From: Actinomycetota bacterium
Lineage (GTDB): Bacteria; Actinomycetota; Acidimicrobiia; Acidimicrobiales; Ilumatobacteraceae
Assembly: GCA_009919275.1 (NCBI GenBank)
Contig: RGCG01000009.1
Coordinates: 1-45,890, forward strand
DNA length: 45,890 bases
Direction of reading: 5' to 3'
Positions 24,083 through 31,482 of the stretch are shown piece by piece (the stretch's first letter is position 1; each line of letters starts with the position of its first letter). Below the pieces are notes generated by a model. That model had not been told where the DNA came from and made no database searches. It saw nothing but the letters and a program-made list of their open reading frames with translations. The translations under genes were made by a program, and so were the position numbers.

Positions 24083-24088
24083 AGGTTA
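24083..24088 (-). promoter_or_regulatory. -10 box TAACCT, leaderless promoter of the acyl-CoA synthetase
   Basis: Minus strand TAACCT (24088-24083) ends 7 nt before GTG 24075 and overlaps the last codons of the upstream DUF2231 gene. Confidence 0.45.
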
Positions 24089-24619
24089 GTCGTCGCCTCC
24101 GTCGCGCTCGCCGCCCTCGGTCTTCGCGCTCGTACCGCTCCAAACAGACTTTGCGCCCGTGTGTCCGGCGTCGTAGACGAACTTCGTCGCAACGGCTCCA
24201 GTCGCGACCGTGGTGCCCAGCAAGAGGACGGGTACCCAACGGGGGAGCTTTGACTCTCCGTTCCGACGCCGACGCCAAATCTCCTCCGCGGCGGTACCGA
24301 CGGCGATGATGCCGAATGCCACGGCAGGTGCCTGCGCCGCGTCACCCTTTTCGGTGTGGTCGCGGAGCAATTGTTTTTCGGCCGGAGTGTCGGAGGGTGA
24401 CCTGACCGCCGACTCGAGACTCTCACCTGCACCGGCTGCAAGTAGGACGCCGATTCCGCCAACCGCGGCCGCGCACGCCGCCACGACAAGCATCGGTTTG
24501 CGGATTCTTGGCCAGATGGCCGCAATTGCGAGAATCAGGCCGAGCGGCACGAGGACCACTGGGATGTGAACGAGAAGCGGATGCGCGGGCACTCCGCCGA
24601 TGGTGTCAAGTGCGTACAT
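24086..24619 (-). CDS. DUF2231 family membrane protein
   Basis: A 177-residue membrane protein with four hydrophobic segments (about 13-35, 42-65, 92-112, 125-145), opening with the DUF2231-type GGVPAHPLLVHIPVVLVPLG. A charged Glu/Arg/Asp tail follows. DUF2231 members often sit beside haem or redox membrane proteins; no reaction is known. It starts at ATG 24619, overlapping the 3' end of the ferric-reductase-like gene by 14 nt, as last gene of the ApbE operon. Confidence 0.8.
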   Translation of the reverse strand: MYALDTIGGVPAHPLLVHIPVVLVPLGLILAIAAIWPRIRKPMLVVAACAAAVGGIGVLLAAGAGESLESAVRSPSDTPAEKQLLRDHTEKGDAAQAPAVAFGIIAVGTAAEEIWRRRRNGESKLPRWVPVLLLGTTVATGAVATKFVYDAGHTGAKSVWSGTSAKTEGGERDGGDD

Positions 24620-25229
24620 GGATGTTTCTTTTCCCTTCCGACGCCGCGGACGGCGTCGACGATTCGAACTTGTTTGCTCCACTCAACGGAGCACGTGACG
24701 TGGGCGTACGAATTGTGAGGAGCCGAGCGGCGCCAAAGGCAGACGCGAGGGCAATTACTGCAATGGTGAGCGCGCCGTACCAGCGCGATGACGCATCGGT
24801 CCCGGCTGCGATTGCATGCCACGTCACCGTGACGAAAGCGAGATAACTCAGTAAGTGGATTGTTCGCCACGCCCGCTTCGGAAGGCGCTTGATCATCCAC
24901 GACGTCAATTGCACTGCGCTCAGCATCCAGAATGAAACAACACCCAGGGCAACCGAGCTGGGCTCCCAATGCGACGCAAAGGGAACGAGCAGGTGCGAGG
25001 CGGTGAAGTGTGTGTAGTTGTCACCGACCAGTGCGAGCATGTGGAGGGCTGTCGATGCCAAGAGCAGCGAGCCCAGCCAGCGATGGAGGTCGAGGAGCCA
25101 CGCCGGCCTGTCCCATCCCCGGAAGAGGCGTGTCGCAAGGAGGATTCCCCACACGCACGTGGCGAGTACGAGGACCCAGGCAACGGTGCCCGAGGCGCGT
25201 GAGACGTACCACCAGAAGTGACTGCTCAT
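24606..25229 (-). CDS. Ferric-reductase-like transmembrane (bis-haem b) protein
   Basis: A 207-residue protein with about six membrane spans. Two histidine pairs sit in hydrophobic helices: HRWLGSLLLASTALH (H-x13-H) and HLLSYLAFVTVTWH (H-x12-H), as expected for two transmembrane b haems in the ferric reductase/MsrQ-like fold. It carries no FAD/NADPH domain, so electrons must come from a partner. The start overlaps the apbE stop by 4 nt (ATGA). With ApbE it suggests transmembrane electron transfer to an extracytoplasmic flavin. Confidence 0.83.
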   Translation of the reverse strand: MSSHFWWYVSRASGTVAWVLVLATCVWGILLATRLFRGWDRPAWLLDLHRWLGSLLLASTALHMLALVGDNYTHFTASHLLVPFASHWEPSSVALGVVSFWMLSAVQLTSWMIKRLPKRAWRTIHLLSYLAFVTVTWHAIAAGTDASSRWYGALTIAVIALASAFGAARLLTIRTPTSRAPLSGANKFESSTPSAASEGKRNIHVRT

Positions 25230-26191
25230 CGGGCGAATTCCTTGAATGATGTAGTGGAAACGACACGGCCATCGCTGCGCTCGAAGCGACCAGCGAGACC
25301 GCGCGATTCAAGGATGAGACCTGCGGTGTCGGCGCCGGCCACGATGGTCGCCGTCGCGAACACCTCGGCCCATGCGGCGGTCGACGCGATGACACTCGCC
25401 ATACGAAGGGCGTCGCGTGTCGATTCGTCGATGGGTGAACCGGTTGCTGGGTCGATGATGTGGTGTCCGTTGTGCCAGCGCTTTGCGAATGTCGACGACG
25501 TGGCGATCGCCCCCGATCGGAGCACTACCGTCGTGCCGCCGATTGCAGGGTGAGAGATGGCCTCGATGTCGATGGCCCACCCGTCTCTGTCGGGGCTTTC
25601 TCCCGCACACCTGACGTCTCCTCCGATGCTGACCAAGGCGCCGCGTGCACCATTGAGCACCAGTCGCTCGGCAACGATGTCGGCGGCGAGACCCTTGCCG
25701 AGACCGCCCGGGTCGAGAGTTGCGCCGTCGAGCAGTCGGCACCACGTGGCGCCGTCGACGGTCTCGAGTAGCACGCTGCGCTGCGACGGATTGCGGTGAG
25801 CCGCCGGTGCACTGCAGCTTGGTAGGCCGTCGCCCGCGAGCGACAGGGAGTATCCGGCGCTGAGCAGCGCCGGAAGGATGAACGGATTGAAGAGACCATC
25901 GGTGGCCTGGTACGCAGCGAGCAAGTACCGAATCAAGACTTCGGTGTCGGGGGAGATCTGGATGGCACGACCGCGCGCTGAATTCAGCCGCGCAATGTCG
26001 GAGGTCACCATGAACCGACTCCACGCCGCCTCGAGCGCACGGGTCCAGTCGCGTCCGTGCTCGACGAGCAACTTGGCCCGGTCGGCATCGGTCGCATGGA
26101 CAACGATGTGTGCCGTATTTCCCATCGCGGGAAACTGGGCTTCCCCGACGAATCCGCCGTGGTCAACGCATGCGCCGTCAGTGCGACCCAC
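25226..26191 (-). CDS. apbE: FAD:protein FMN transferase (ApbE family)
   Basis: A 321-residue ApbE-type flavin transferase that links FMN covalently to Thr/Ser of extracytoplasmic proteins. Recognised segments are FPAMGNTAHIVV, LDPGGLGKGLAADI, LVSIGGDVRCAG, ATSSTFAKRWHNGHHIIDP and the metal-binding end WAEVFATATIVAG. No clear lipobox or signal peptide is seen. GTG 26191 with AGAGGA 7 nt upstream is preferred; it overlaps the preceding gene by 14 nt. A start at ATG 26263 is possible. No standard FMN-binding-domain substrate is nearby, so the target is open. Confidence 0.86.
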   Translation of the reverse strand: MGRTDGACVDHGGFVGEAQFPAMGNTAHIVVHATDADRAKLLVEHGRDWTRALEAAWSRFMVTSDIARLNSARGRAIQISPDTEVLIRYLLAAYQATDGLFNPFILPALLSAGYSLSLAGDGLPSCSAPAAHRNPSQRSVLLETVDGATWCRLLDGATLDPGGLGKGLAADIVAERLVLNGARGALVSIGGDVRCAGESPDRDGWAIDIEAISHPAIGGTTVVLRSGAIATSSTFAKRWHNGHHIIDPATGSPIDESTRDALRMASVIASTAAWAEVFATATIVAGADTAGLILESRGLAGRFERSDGRVVSTTSFKEFAR

Positions 26192-26591
26192 CGCTCGATC
26201 CTCTGCTCGGCGCGGATGGAAGTGTGAATTGAACAGGCGGCTCGGCCGGCGCGATGGCTGCAACCGTGCTCATCGGTGTCGTCACTGATGGTGCGACGCG
26301 GATTGCCGGTTGGGCCGTTGTCGGTGCGGAGTTCGAGGGAAATGTGGCTGGGGTGCCGGTGGGGCGCGTGACGGTGCCGAGTGGTCCGAGACCCGAGGGC
26401 CCGCTCGCCTGACCGGGCAACTTCTGAGGCGTTGCGGAACTTTCGGATGCCTGCAATTTTTCCGCGCCGCCGAACGCGGCGGTCATGCCGAGAATGGCAG
26501 TCGCGGAGATTCCTGTGGAAAGAATGCGCGCCGAATGCGCGACGTGACGGGGGCGCTTGGTGGCGAATCTTGCGGTCTTATCAGTCGTCAT
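26178..26591 (-). CDS. Small membrane-anchored Thr/Pro/Ala-rich protein, unknown
   Basis: A 137-residue protein, not recognised. A basic N-terminus (KTARFATKRPRH) precedes one hydrophobic stretch (ILSTGISATAILGMTAAFGG, about 23-42), so it is a signal anchor or signal peptide. The rest is low-complexity Pro/Thr/Ser/Ala, ending SRGSSGGSH. ATG 26591 follows GAAAGAGA and overlaps the stop of the upstream gene by 11 nt. Position between an exported acidic protein and ApbE suggests an extracytoplasmic linker or electron-transfer accessory; no flavinylation motif is evident. Confidence 0.6.
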   Translation of the reverse strand: MTTDKTARFATKRPRHVAHSARILSTGISATAILGMTAAFGGAEKLQASESSATPQKLPGQASGPSGLGPLGTVTRPTGTPATFPSNSAPTTAQPAIRVAPSVTTPMSTVAAIAPAEPPVQFTLPSAPSRGSSGGSH

Positions 26592-27300
26592 CGTCGTGGT
26601 CTCTTTCGTGATTCTCGCGCTCGTGGTGCCCGGGACCATCGCCGTCGTCGTCATCGTCATCGTCATCGTCATCTTCGCGGCGTGATCGTGGCGGATTGAC
26701 GTGACCACTCGACGGTGTGCTGACCGCGGCCATGATTTGACCATTGACAAGCCGCGCCGAGAATTCGACCGCGCTTGACGGAGAAGCGAGAGTGATGCGA
26801 ATCTCGCCGTCAATGTTCGTGCGGTGGTCCGTCGCTTGGTAGGTGGAGTCGGGTGCGATAGCAACGTCTTTCACGATCAAAAGTCCGTCGACGACCTTCA
26901 GGGTGACCGTGGCGATATCGGCGATCTTGAATTGCTTCTCGACGAGGCGGGACGGTGCGTCCGGAGCATCGGTCGACAGCGGTTCGGTCGGTGTGGTGTA
27001 CGAGCCCTCGGCTTCAGATTCAACGATGTCCACGAGGGGACTACCCAGCGGTGTCTCGGGCGAACCGTTGATTGCATCGGCTAGGCCCTCGGCGGAGAAT
27101 TCAGTGACGGAGCCGGAGGTAGCCCCGTCACCCAGCGACGTGACTCCGCTTTGCGTCCTGATACCGACCACCGTGGCGGAGGCGGGGGAGCCTTTTGTCG
27201 ACGACTCGGTATCGAGGATCGAAGAGTTCAGGGCAAGCGCTGCACCACCGGTGGCGAGCACGCCTACAAGCGAGAGGAAAGTGGCGAGACCTGGTTTCAC
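26581..27300 (-). CDS. Exported protein with Asp10 tract and His/Asp-rich tail
   Basis: A 239-residue protein with a signal peptide (LATFLSLVGVLATGGAALAL). A Ser/Thr/Glu-rich middle leads into a beta-rich domain (about 125-210: TVTLKVVDGLLIVKDVAIAP, GEIRITLASPSSAVEFSARL). The C-terminus has ten consecutive Asp residues, then GHHERENHERDHDDDD, a likely metal- or calcium-binding tail. The Asp tract is encoded partly by a GATGAC hexamer repeat. GTG 27300 has TACCGT 7 nt upstream. It heads the ApbE/ferric-reductase-like operon, divergent from a two-component pair, so it may be the sensed or electron-accepting surface component. Function unknown. Confidence 0.68.
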   Translation of the reverse strand: MKPGLATFLSLVGVLATGGAALALNSSILDTESSTKGSPASATVVGIRTQSGVTSLGDGATSGSVTEFSAEGLADAINGSPETPLGSPLVDIVESEAEGSYTTPTEPLSTDAPDAPSRLVEKQFKIADIATVTLKVVDGLLIVKDVAIAPDSTYQATDHRTNIDGEIRITLASPSSAVEFSARLVNGQIMAAVSTPSSGHVNPPRSRREDDDDDDDDDDGDGPGHHERENHERDHDDDD

Positions 27301-27307
27301 GACAGGA

Positions 27308-27313
27308 ACGGTA
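27308..27313 (-). promoter_or_regulatory. -10 box TACCGT of the ApbE/ferric-reductase-like operon
   Basis: Minus strand TACCGT (27313-27308) ends 7 nt before GTG 27300. Confidence 0.48.
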
Positions 27314-27320
27314 CGAAACT

Positions 27321-27348
27321 GATTTCAAGGGATTAGCGAGGAGAAATC
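27321..27348. promoter_or_regulatory. Inverted repeat GATTTC/GAAATC in the divergent regulator region
   Basis: GATTTC (27321-27326) and GAAATC (27343-27348) form a 6-bp dyad with a 16-bp spacer in the 111-bp gap between the operon and the response regulator gene. It sits upstream of the operon -10 box where an OmpR-type activator could bind. Arms this short can occur by chance. Confidence 0.28.
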
Positions 27349-27411
27349 AAAGAAACATCCAAGATTCTCGAAGCCGCGCAGATGAGCCGTGCGTCGGCGA
27401 CAATGGACTCC

Positions 27412-28080
27412 GTGAAGGTTCTTCTCGTCGAAGACGATCCCTCAATTGCGGCGGTGGTGCGGCGTGGTCTCGGAGACGCGGGCTTCGAGGTGCTGCATGT
27501 CGAAACGGGCGCTGCGGCACTCGCGGCTGATGGCTACGACTTCGTGTTGCTCGACCTCGGCCTCCCCGATACCGACGGATTCGACGTGTGCCGAGAAATC
27601 CGAACGAAGAGCCACGTCCCCGTCATCATTGTCACGGCCCGCGGCGATGAGCTCGACAGGGTCGTCGGCCTTGAACTCGGTGCGGATGACTATGTCGTGA
27701 AGCCGTTCGGTATGCGCGAACTCGTTGCGCGCATTCGCGCTGTGCTGCGCCGGGGTGGGGGTCAAGACGGTGTGCAGCCGTCCGGCGACATCGCTGTCGG
27801 AACGCTGCTGGTCAATGAGAAGACGCGTGAAGTGACCCTTGACGGACAGGTGATGTCGTTGACACCGAAAGAGTTCGACTTGCTCGCGTACCTCGCCACC
27901 GAACCCGAGGTGGTGCACCGCCGACACGACATTCTCGAACGCGTCTGGGACACCGAGTGGTACGGTCCGACGAAAACTCTCGACGCTCACGTTGCCGCGT
28001 TGCGCAAGAAGCTCGGAAACCAAGACTGGATCGAGGCGGTCAGGGGGGTCGGCTTCCGCTTGAGGGTCCCCCGAACGTGA
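27412..28080 (+). CDS. OmpR/PhoB-type response regulator
   Basis: A 222-residue two-component regulator. The receiver domain has the acidic pocket EDD, phospho-acceptor D48 in VLLDLGLPD, Thr in IIVTARG and Lys in YVVKPFG. The C-terminal winged helix (SLTPKEFDLLAYL, AVRGVGFRLR) is PhoB-like. GTG 27412 fits the usual M-K-V-L-L-V-E-D start; in-frame ATGs at 27382 and 27403 are alternatives. It overlaps the kinase by GTGA. The likely target is the divergent ApbE operon 111 bp away, by position. Confidence 0.9.
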   Translation: MKVLLVEDDPSIAAVVRRGLGDAGFEVLHVETGAAALAADGYDFVLLDLGLPDTDGFDVCREIRTKSHVPVIIVTARGDELDRVVGLELGADDYVVKPFGMRELVARIRAVLRRGGGQDGVQPSGDIAVGTLLVNEKTREVTLDGQVMSLTPKEFDLLAYLATEPEVVHRRHDILERVWDTEWYGPTKTLDAHVAALRKKLGNQDWIEAVRGVGFRLRVPRT

Positions 28081-29510
28081 GGCGACGATTGATCCTCGCC
28101 GTCGTCGGGTTGGTGGCACTCATCCTCGTTGTTCATGACGTGCCGCTGCGCACTCACCTTCGTCGTGTCGAACGTGATCGGGTCATCACGGCTCTTGAGC
28201 GCGATGCCTCCACTCTCGCGGCCAAGGCACAGCAATTGCTTGCGCAGTCCAATCCTGCCTCTGCTACGACAGTCTCGGGAGTCACGCTCGCGGCGTTGGT
28301 CGAGGATTACAACGCAACGTCAGAAGCCCTCGTTGTGATCGTCGATCGTGACGGCGGGGCGCAGGCCGCAACCGACCCGACTGTGGCACAAGATCAGTCG
28401 TATCTCAATCGGCCGGAAATCGCTTCGGCGTTGCTCGGAAACTCTGCGGTTGGCACGCGGCGTAGCGAGACACTCGGTGAGGATCTGGTGTACTCGGCTG
28501 TTCCCGTACTCACAACCGACAGCGTCATCGGTGCCGTTCGTCTGACATATCCTGAATCAGTCGTCAACGCTCGAGTTGCCGATCGCCTCCGCGGGTTGCT
28601 GATCCTCGCGTTGATCTCACTGTCCTTGGCTTTCTTGGCCGCGTTTCTGGTGGCGACCAGTGTCGTCAGACCATTGAGGCGCCTCCGCGCGCAAAGCGAC
28701 ACCATCGCCGCGGGTGATCTGTCGGCCCGCGCCACCGTTGAAGGTCCGATAGAGGTGAGGGAACTCGCGGCATCGTTCAACGACATGGCGACGCGAGTCG
28801 AACAAACGCTTGCTGAACAGCGACGCTTTGCCGGCGATGCGTCACATCAGTTGCGCACACCGCTCACGGCTTTGCGTCTGCGAGTCGAGCAGGCGTTGGC
28901 GACTGTTGCCGAGCACCCCAACCGGCCCGCCACGGAAGTCGCTGACGATCTCGAGGCGGCGGTCAACGAACTCGACCGACTCGCACGGCTGGTGGAGCAG
29001 TTGCTGGCGCTCGCTCGAACCGAAGCACCCGGCGCAACCGTGCGAGTTGATGTCGACGGGGTCATCGCGGCGCGTGTTGAAATGTGGCGGTCTCTCGCCG
29101 AGGAACGAGGACTTGAGATTGTCAATGAAGGAAGCGCCGAATGCATCGTCGACGCGATGCCGGGTGCGCTCGAACAGATCATCGACAATTACATCGACAA
29201 CGCCCTTGACTACGCGCCCGCAGGTACGGCGATCGTCATCAGCGTCTCGCGGACGTTATCCGAGGCGACGATCCGCGTGGGCGATCGTGGTCCGGGCATG
29301 TCGTCGGCTGCGCGAGAGCGTGCATTTGATCGGTTCTGGCGGGGGCCGGAGAGTCAGAACCGGCCCGGAGGCAGTGGGCTCGGGCTATCAATCGTGGCCC
29401 AACTCGCCGCGGCCTCGGGTGGGCGTGTCTCCCTGAGGGAAAACCCCGGAGGTGGACTTCTGGCCGCCGTGACGCTGCGTGTCGTCAGTCCCGACGGCAC
29501 TCCGCGATGA
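28077..29510 (+). CDS. Sensor histidine kinase
   Basis: A 477-residue membrane kinase: TM1 (LILAVVGLVALILVV, about 5-19), an extracytoplasmic sensor of about 150 residues, TM2 (about 180-200), HAMP (RPLRRLRAQSDTIAAGDLSA), the dimerisation box with phospho-His H257 (GDASHQLRTPL), N box (IIDNYIDNALDYAP) and G boxes (VGDRGPGMS, GGSGLGLSIV). It starts by GTGA overlap with the response regulator. Its last 26 nt overlap the 3' end of a convergent metallopeptidase gene. The signal is unknown; neighbours suggest a redox or envelope cue. Confidence 0.9.
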   Translation: MRRRLILAVVGLVALILVVHDVPLRTHLRRVERDRVITALERDASTLAAKAQQLLAQSNPASATTVSGVTLAALVEDYNATSEALVVIVDRDGGAQAATDPTVAQDQSYLNRPEIASALLGNSAVGTRRSETLGEDLVYSAVPVLTTDSVIGAVRLTYPESVVNARVADRLRGLLILALISLSLAFLAAFLVATSVVRPLRRLRAQSDTIAAGDLSARATVEGPIEVRELAASFNDMATRVEQTLAEQRRFAGDASHQLRTPLTALRLRVEQALATVAEHPNRPATEVADDLEAAVNELDRLARLVEQLLALARTEAPGATVRVDVDGVIAARVEMWRSLAEERGLEIVNEGSAECIVDAMPGALEQIIDNYIDNALDYAPAGTAIVISVSRTLSEATIRVGDRGPGMSSAARERAFDRFWRGPESQNRPGGSGLGLSIVAQLAAASGGRVSLRENPGGGLLAAVTLRVVSPDGTPR

Positions 29511-30894
29511 GTTCGTTGTAGCGGTCGATCGCCCGCTCGTCGGACTGCAGTTCGTCGATCGTGAACTCGGTGTAGATCCCCGTGGCGACGCACTCGGCGT
29601 CGGAATCGGGTTCGGAACGCCAGATGTAGGAAATGTCCCCCGCGCGCCAGAACAGCTGTTGTGTGTCGCTTTCGCTCGGCAAATCGAGGTCTGCCTTTGG
29701 TCCCGGATCGCACGATTCGACACTGAAGTAGTGCTCGTGCGGGGTCACCTTGGCGTCGCGAAGACCGGGTGATTTGGCCCACTCACCGAACGCTTGCCGC
29801 AGTTCATCGGTTGTTTCGTCGTTCTCGCCGCGCACGTTCAGCACGGCGCAGAAGTCGTCGTCGCCCACCTCGAAGCCGGCATACGAGCCATTGCCCCAAA
29901 GGTCGCTCAGGCGCAGTGCCTCGGGCGCATCCCACGCGCGCACCATGAGAAAGAACAAGTCAAGCTGACTCAATTGACCAGACACTGCAAGTTCCGAGTT
30001 CTTCGGACCCTTCGGGATGTCAATCTCTTCGGGCTTGTCTCCCTCAAAGTACTTCGAGGGCAGGATCGTCTGTTCGAGCGACTTCGGCTGCTTCTTCATG
30101 AAGGCATCAAGCAGGGTTTGTTCCCCCTTGCGCTCGAGCGCTTCGACGAATGTCGGTCCGAAGACGTAGGGGGAGAATTGCTGGGCCGAGAGGATCTCGG
30201 GGACCTTGGCGATTGCGGCCGTGTCTTCGTCGTCACCCTGCGTCGCGTCGTCGTACTGCTCGCGTTCGGCATCGGAGAAGTTGTCGCTCACGTACATGTT
30301 CTCGATGGACAAAGCGTGTCCTTCGATGAGGGCCGTCAGTGCTTCGTCGTGGCCTGAATCGTGGGCGCGTTCCCGCATTCGGGCGAGGCCGAAACGCTGA
30401 TCCTGTAATGCGTGGGCGAGTTCGTGCACCACCGTTGCCCGCAGGGCCGGCGACAGTTCATTGCCCGTCACGTCGTCGGGGTTCATCCGGATCACCATCT
30501 CGCGGTCGGACGGCGAGTAGTACGCGAGGATGCCGCTCGCATTCAGTGTGTTCTGGTCCTTGAACAGATCGACGTCGCCACTGGCCAGTCCGAGAGAGCG
30601 CAGCAAACGACCGGTTGCGTCGTAGTAGTCGCGGTCATCGTCGGTGAGATCGTCTTCGTCATCGGTCACCAATTTCTCGAATTCTTTGTCGCCCAGGAAC
30701 CGCGTGCGCACCGGATGCTCGAAGTCGAAGTCGGCATGGCGCTCGACGTAGTCCGCAAGTTTTGCCACGCGCGGGTCCCACTCATCGGGCCAGTCGTACG
30801 CGAACGGTTGCCACGCTCCAAGTCCCCACGAGCCCGCCCCCAAGACGACGATGGCAAGCACCACTGCGACGACGCGTCGGACAACGGTGCTCAT
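29485..30894 (-). CDS. Membrane-anchored HExxH metallopeptidase-like protein
   Basis: A 469-residue protein with one N-terminal membrane anchor or signal (VVRRVVAVVLAIVVLGAGSWGLGAW) and a large outer domain. The zinc motif HELAHALQDQRFGL is followed about 35-40 residues later by a Glu-containing helix (EALTALIEGHALS), which suits a gluzincin-like third ligand. The family is seen in actinobacteria without known substrate. Paired Cys are few. The start overlaps the stop of the preceding gene by 4 nt (ATGA), so both are coupled. Confidence 0.75.
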   Translation of the reverse strand: MSTVVRRVVAVVLAIVVLGAGSWGLGAWQPFAYDWPDEWDPRVAKLADYVERHADFDFEHPVRTRFLGDKEFEKLVTDDEDDLTDDDRDYYDATGRLLRSLGLASGDVDLFKDQNTLNASGILAYYSPSDREMVIRMNPDDVTGNELSPALRATVVHELAHALQDQRFGLARMRERAHDSGHDEALTALIEGHALSIENMYVSDNFSDAEREQYDDATQGDDEDTAAIAKVPEILSAQQFSPYVFGPTFVEALERKGEQTLLDAFMKKQPKSLEQTILPSKYFEGDKPEEIDIPKGPKNSELAVSGQLSQLDLFFLMVRAWDAPEALRLSDLWGNGSYAGFEVGDDDFCAVLNVRGENDETTDELRQAFGEWAKSPGLRDAKVTPHEHYFSVESCDPGPKADLDLPSESDTQQLFWRAGDISYIWRSEPDSDAECVATGIYTEFTIDELQSDERAIDRYNELIAECRRD

Positions 30895-31460
30895 GCTTCA
30901 CCAAGCCAGGCGGGGGAACGCTCGAGCAAGTCGAGGCTGACTTCACGGCATTTGTCGAGCATGGTGCACAGGTTCTCGTCGCGCACCGCATACACGTCGG
31001 CAAGTGAAACGGGCACCTTCGCAACCAGGCTGAGGCTTCGCTCGGGCGCATCGGTGACCGAGGGATAGGAATCGATAGCCGACACCTCGACGGGAAGATC
31101 GAGTCCACCAATGCCCGCCAGTTCGGTCGCGAGAATCAAGAGGTCGGGTGGATGGGGCAACGGTGGCAGCGTCCACGTGAAGAGAAGGTGGAACTCGAAG
31201 CCACTCGGCGGGTCGTCGTCGGGGTCGTCCATCTTGACCACGGCGTCTTCGAACCCGAGCAACACACGCGGGTCGACCTCGAGCGACAGGTGGAGGTCGA
31301 TCGGCCCGTTGCAGGCCTCTTCGGGGTGCAGGTCGACCTCCCACGACTGGCGTAGGGAGTAGGTCTCGACGAAATGGCGTTCGTCGTGCACGTGGAAGCC
31401 GTGGTCGACAGCATGACTCTTCAGGTCGGACACGAAGCCCGCGACGTCGATGACTGCCAC
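30891..31460 (-). CDS. Acidic protein of unknown function
   Basis: A 189-residue soluble protein, not recognised. It is rich in Asp/Glu/Leu/Pro, with an N-terminal helix (VAGFVSDLKSHAVDHGF) and alternating strands (SWEVDLHPEEACNGPIDLHL, GFEFHLLFTWTLPPLP). GTG 31460 is preceded by TAGTGT with a 6-nt gap, and the 3' end overlaps the metallopeptidase start. It is divergent from the inositol monophosphatase gene over 22 bp. No catalytic motif. Confidence 0.65.
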   Translation of the reverse strand: MAVIDVAGFVSDLKSHAVDHGFHVHDERHFVETYSLRQSWEVDLHPEEACNGPIDLHLSLEVDPRVLLGFEDAVVKMDDPDDDPPSGFEFHLLFTWTLPPLPHPPDLLILATELAGIGGLDLPVEVSAIDSYPSVTDAPERSLSLVAKVPVSLADVYAVRDENLCTMLDKCREVSLDLLERSPAWLGEA

Positions 31461-31466
31461 GCCGTG

Positions 31467-31476
31467 ACACTACCTT
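31467..31476. promoter_or_regulatory. Divergent overlapping -10 boxes in a 22-bp intergenic region
   Basis: Minus strand TAGTGT (31472-31467) ends 6 nt before GTG 31460. Plus strand TACCTT (31471-31476) ends 6 nt before GTG 31483. The boxes share 31471-31472. Confidence 0.55.
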
Positions 31477-31482
31477 TCAGGT

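Noticed and set aside
26640-26690. Phase variation by the GATGAC repeat
   Set aside because: The unit is 6 bp, so slippage keeps the frame and cannot switch the gene off.
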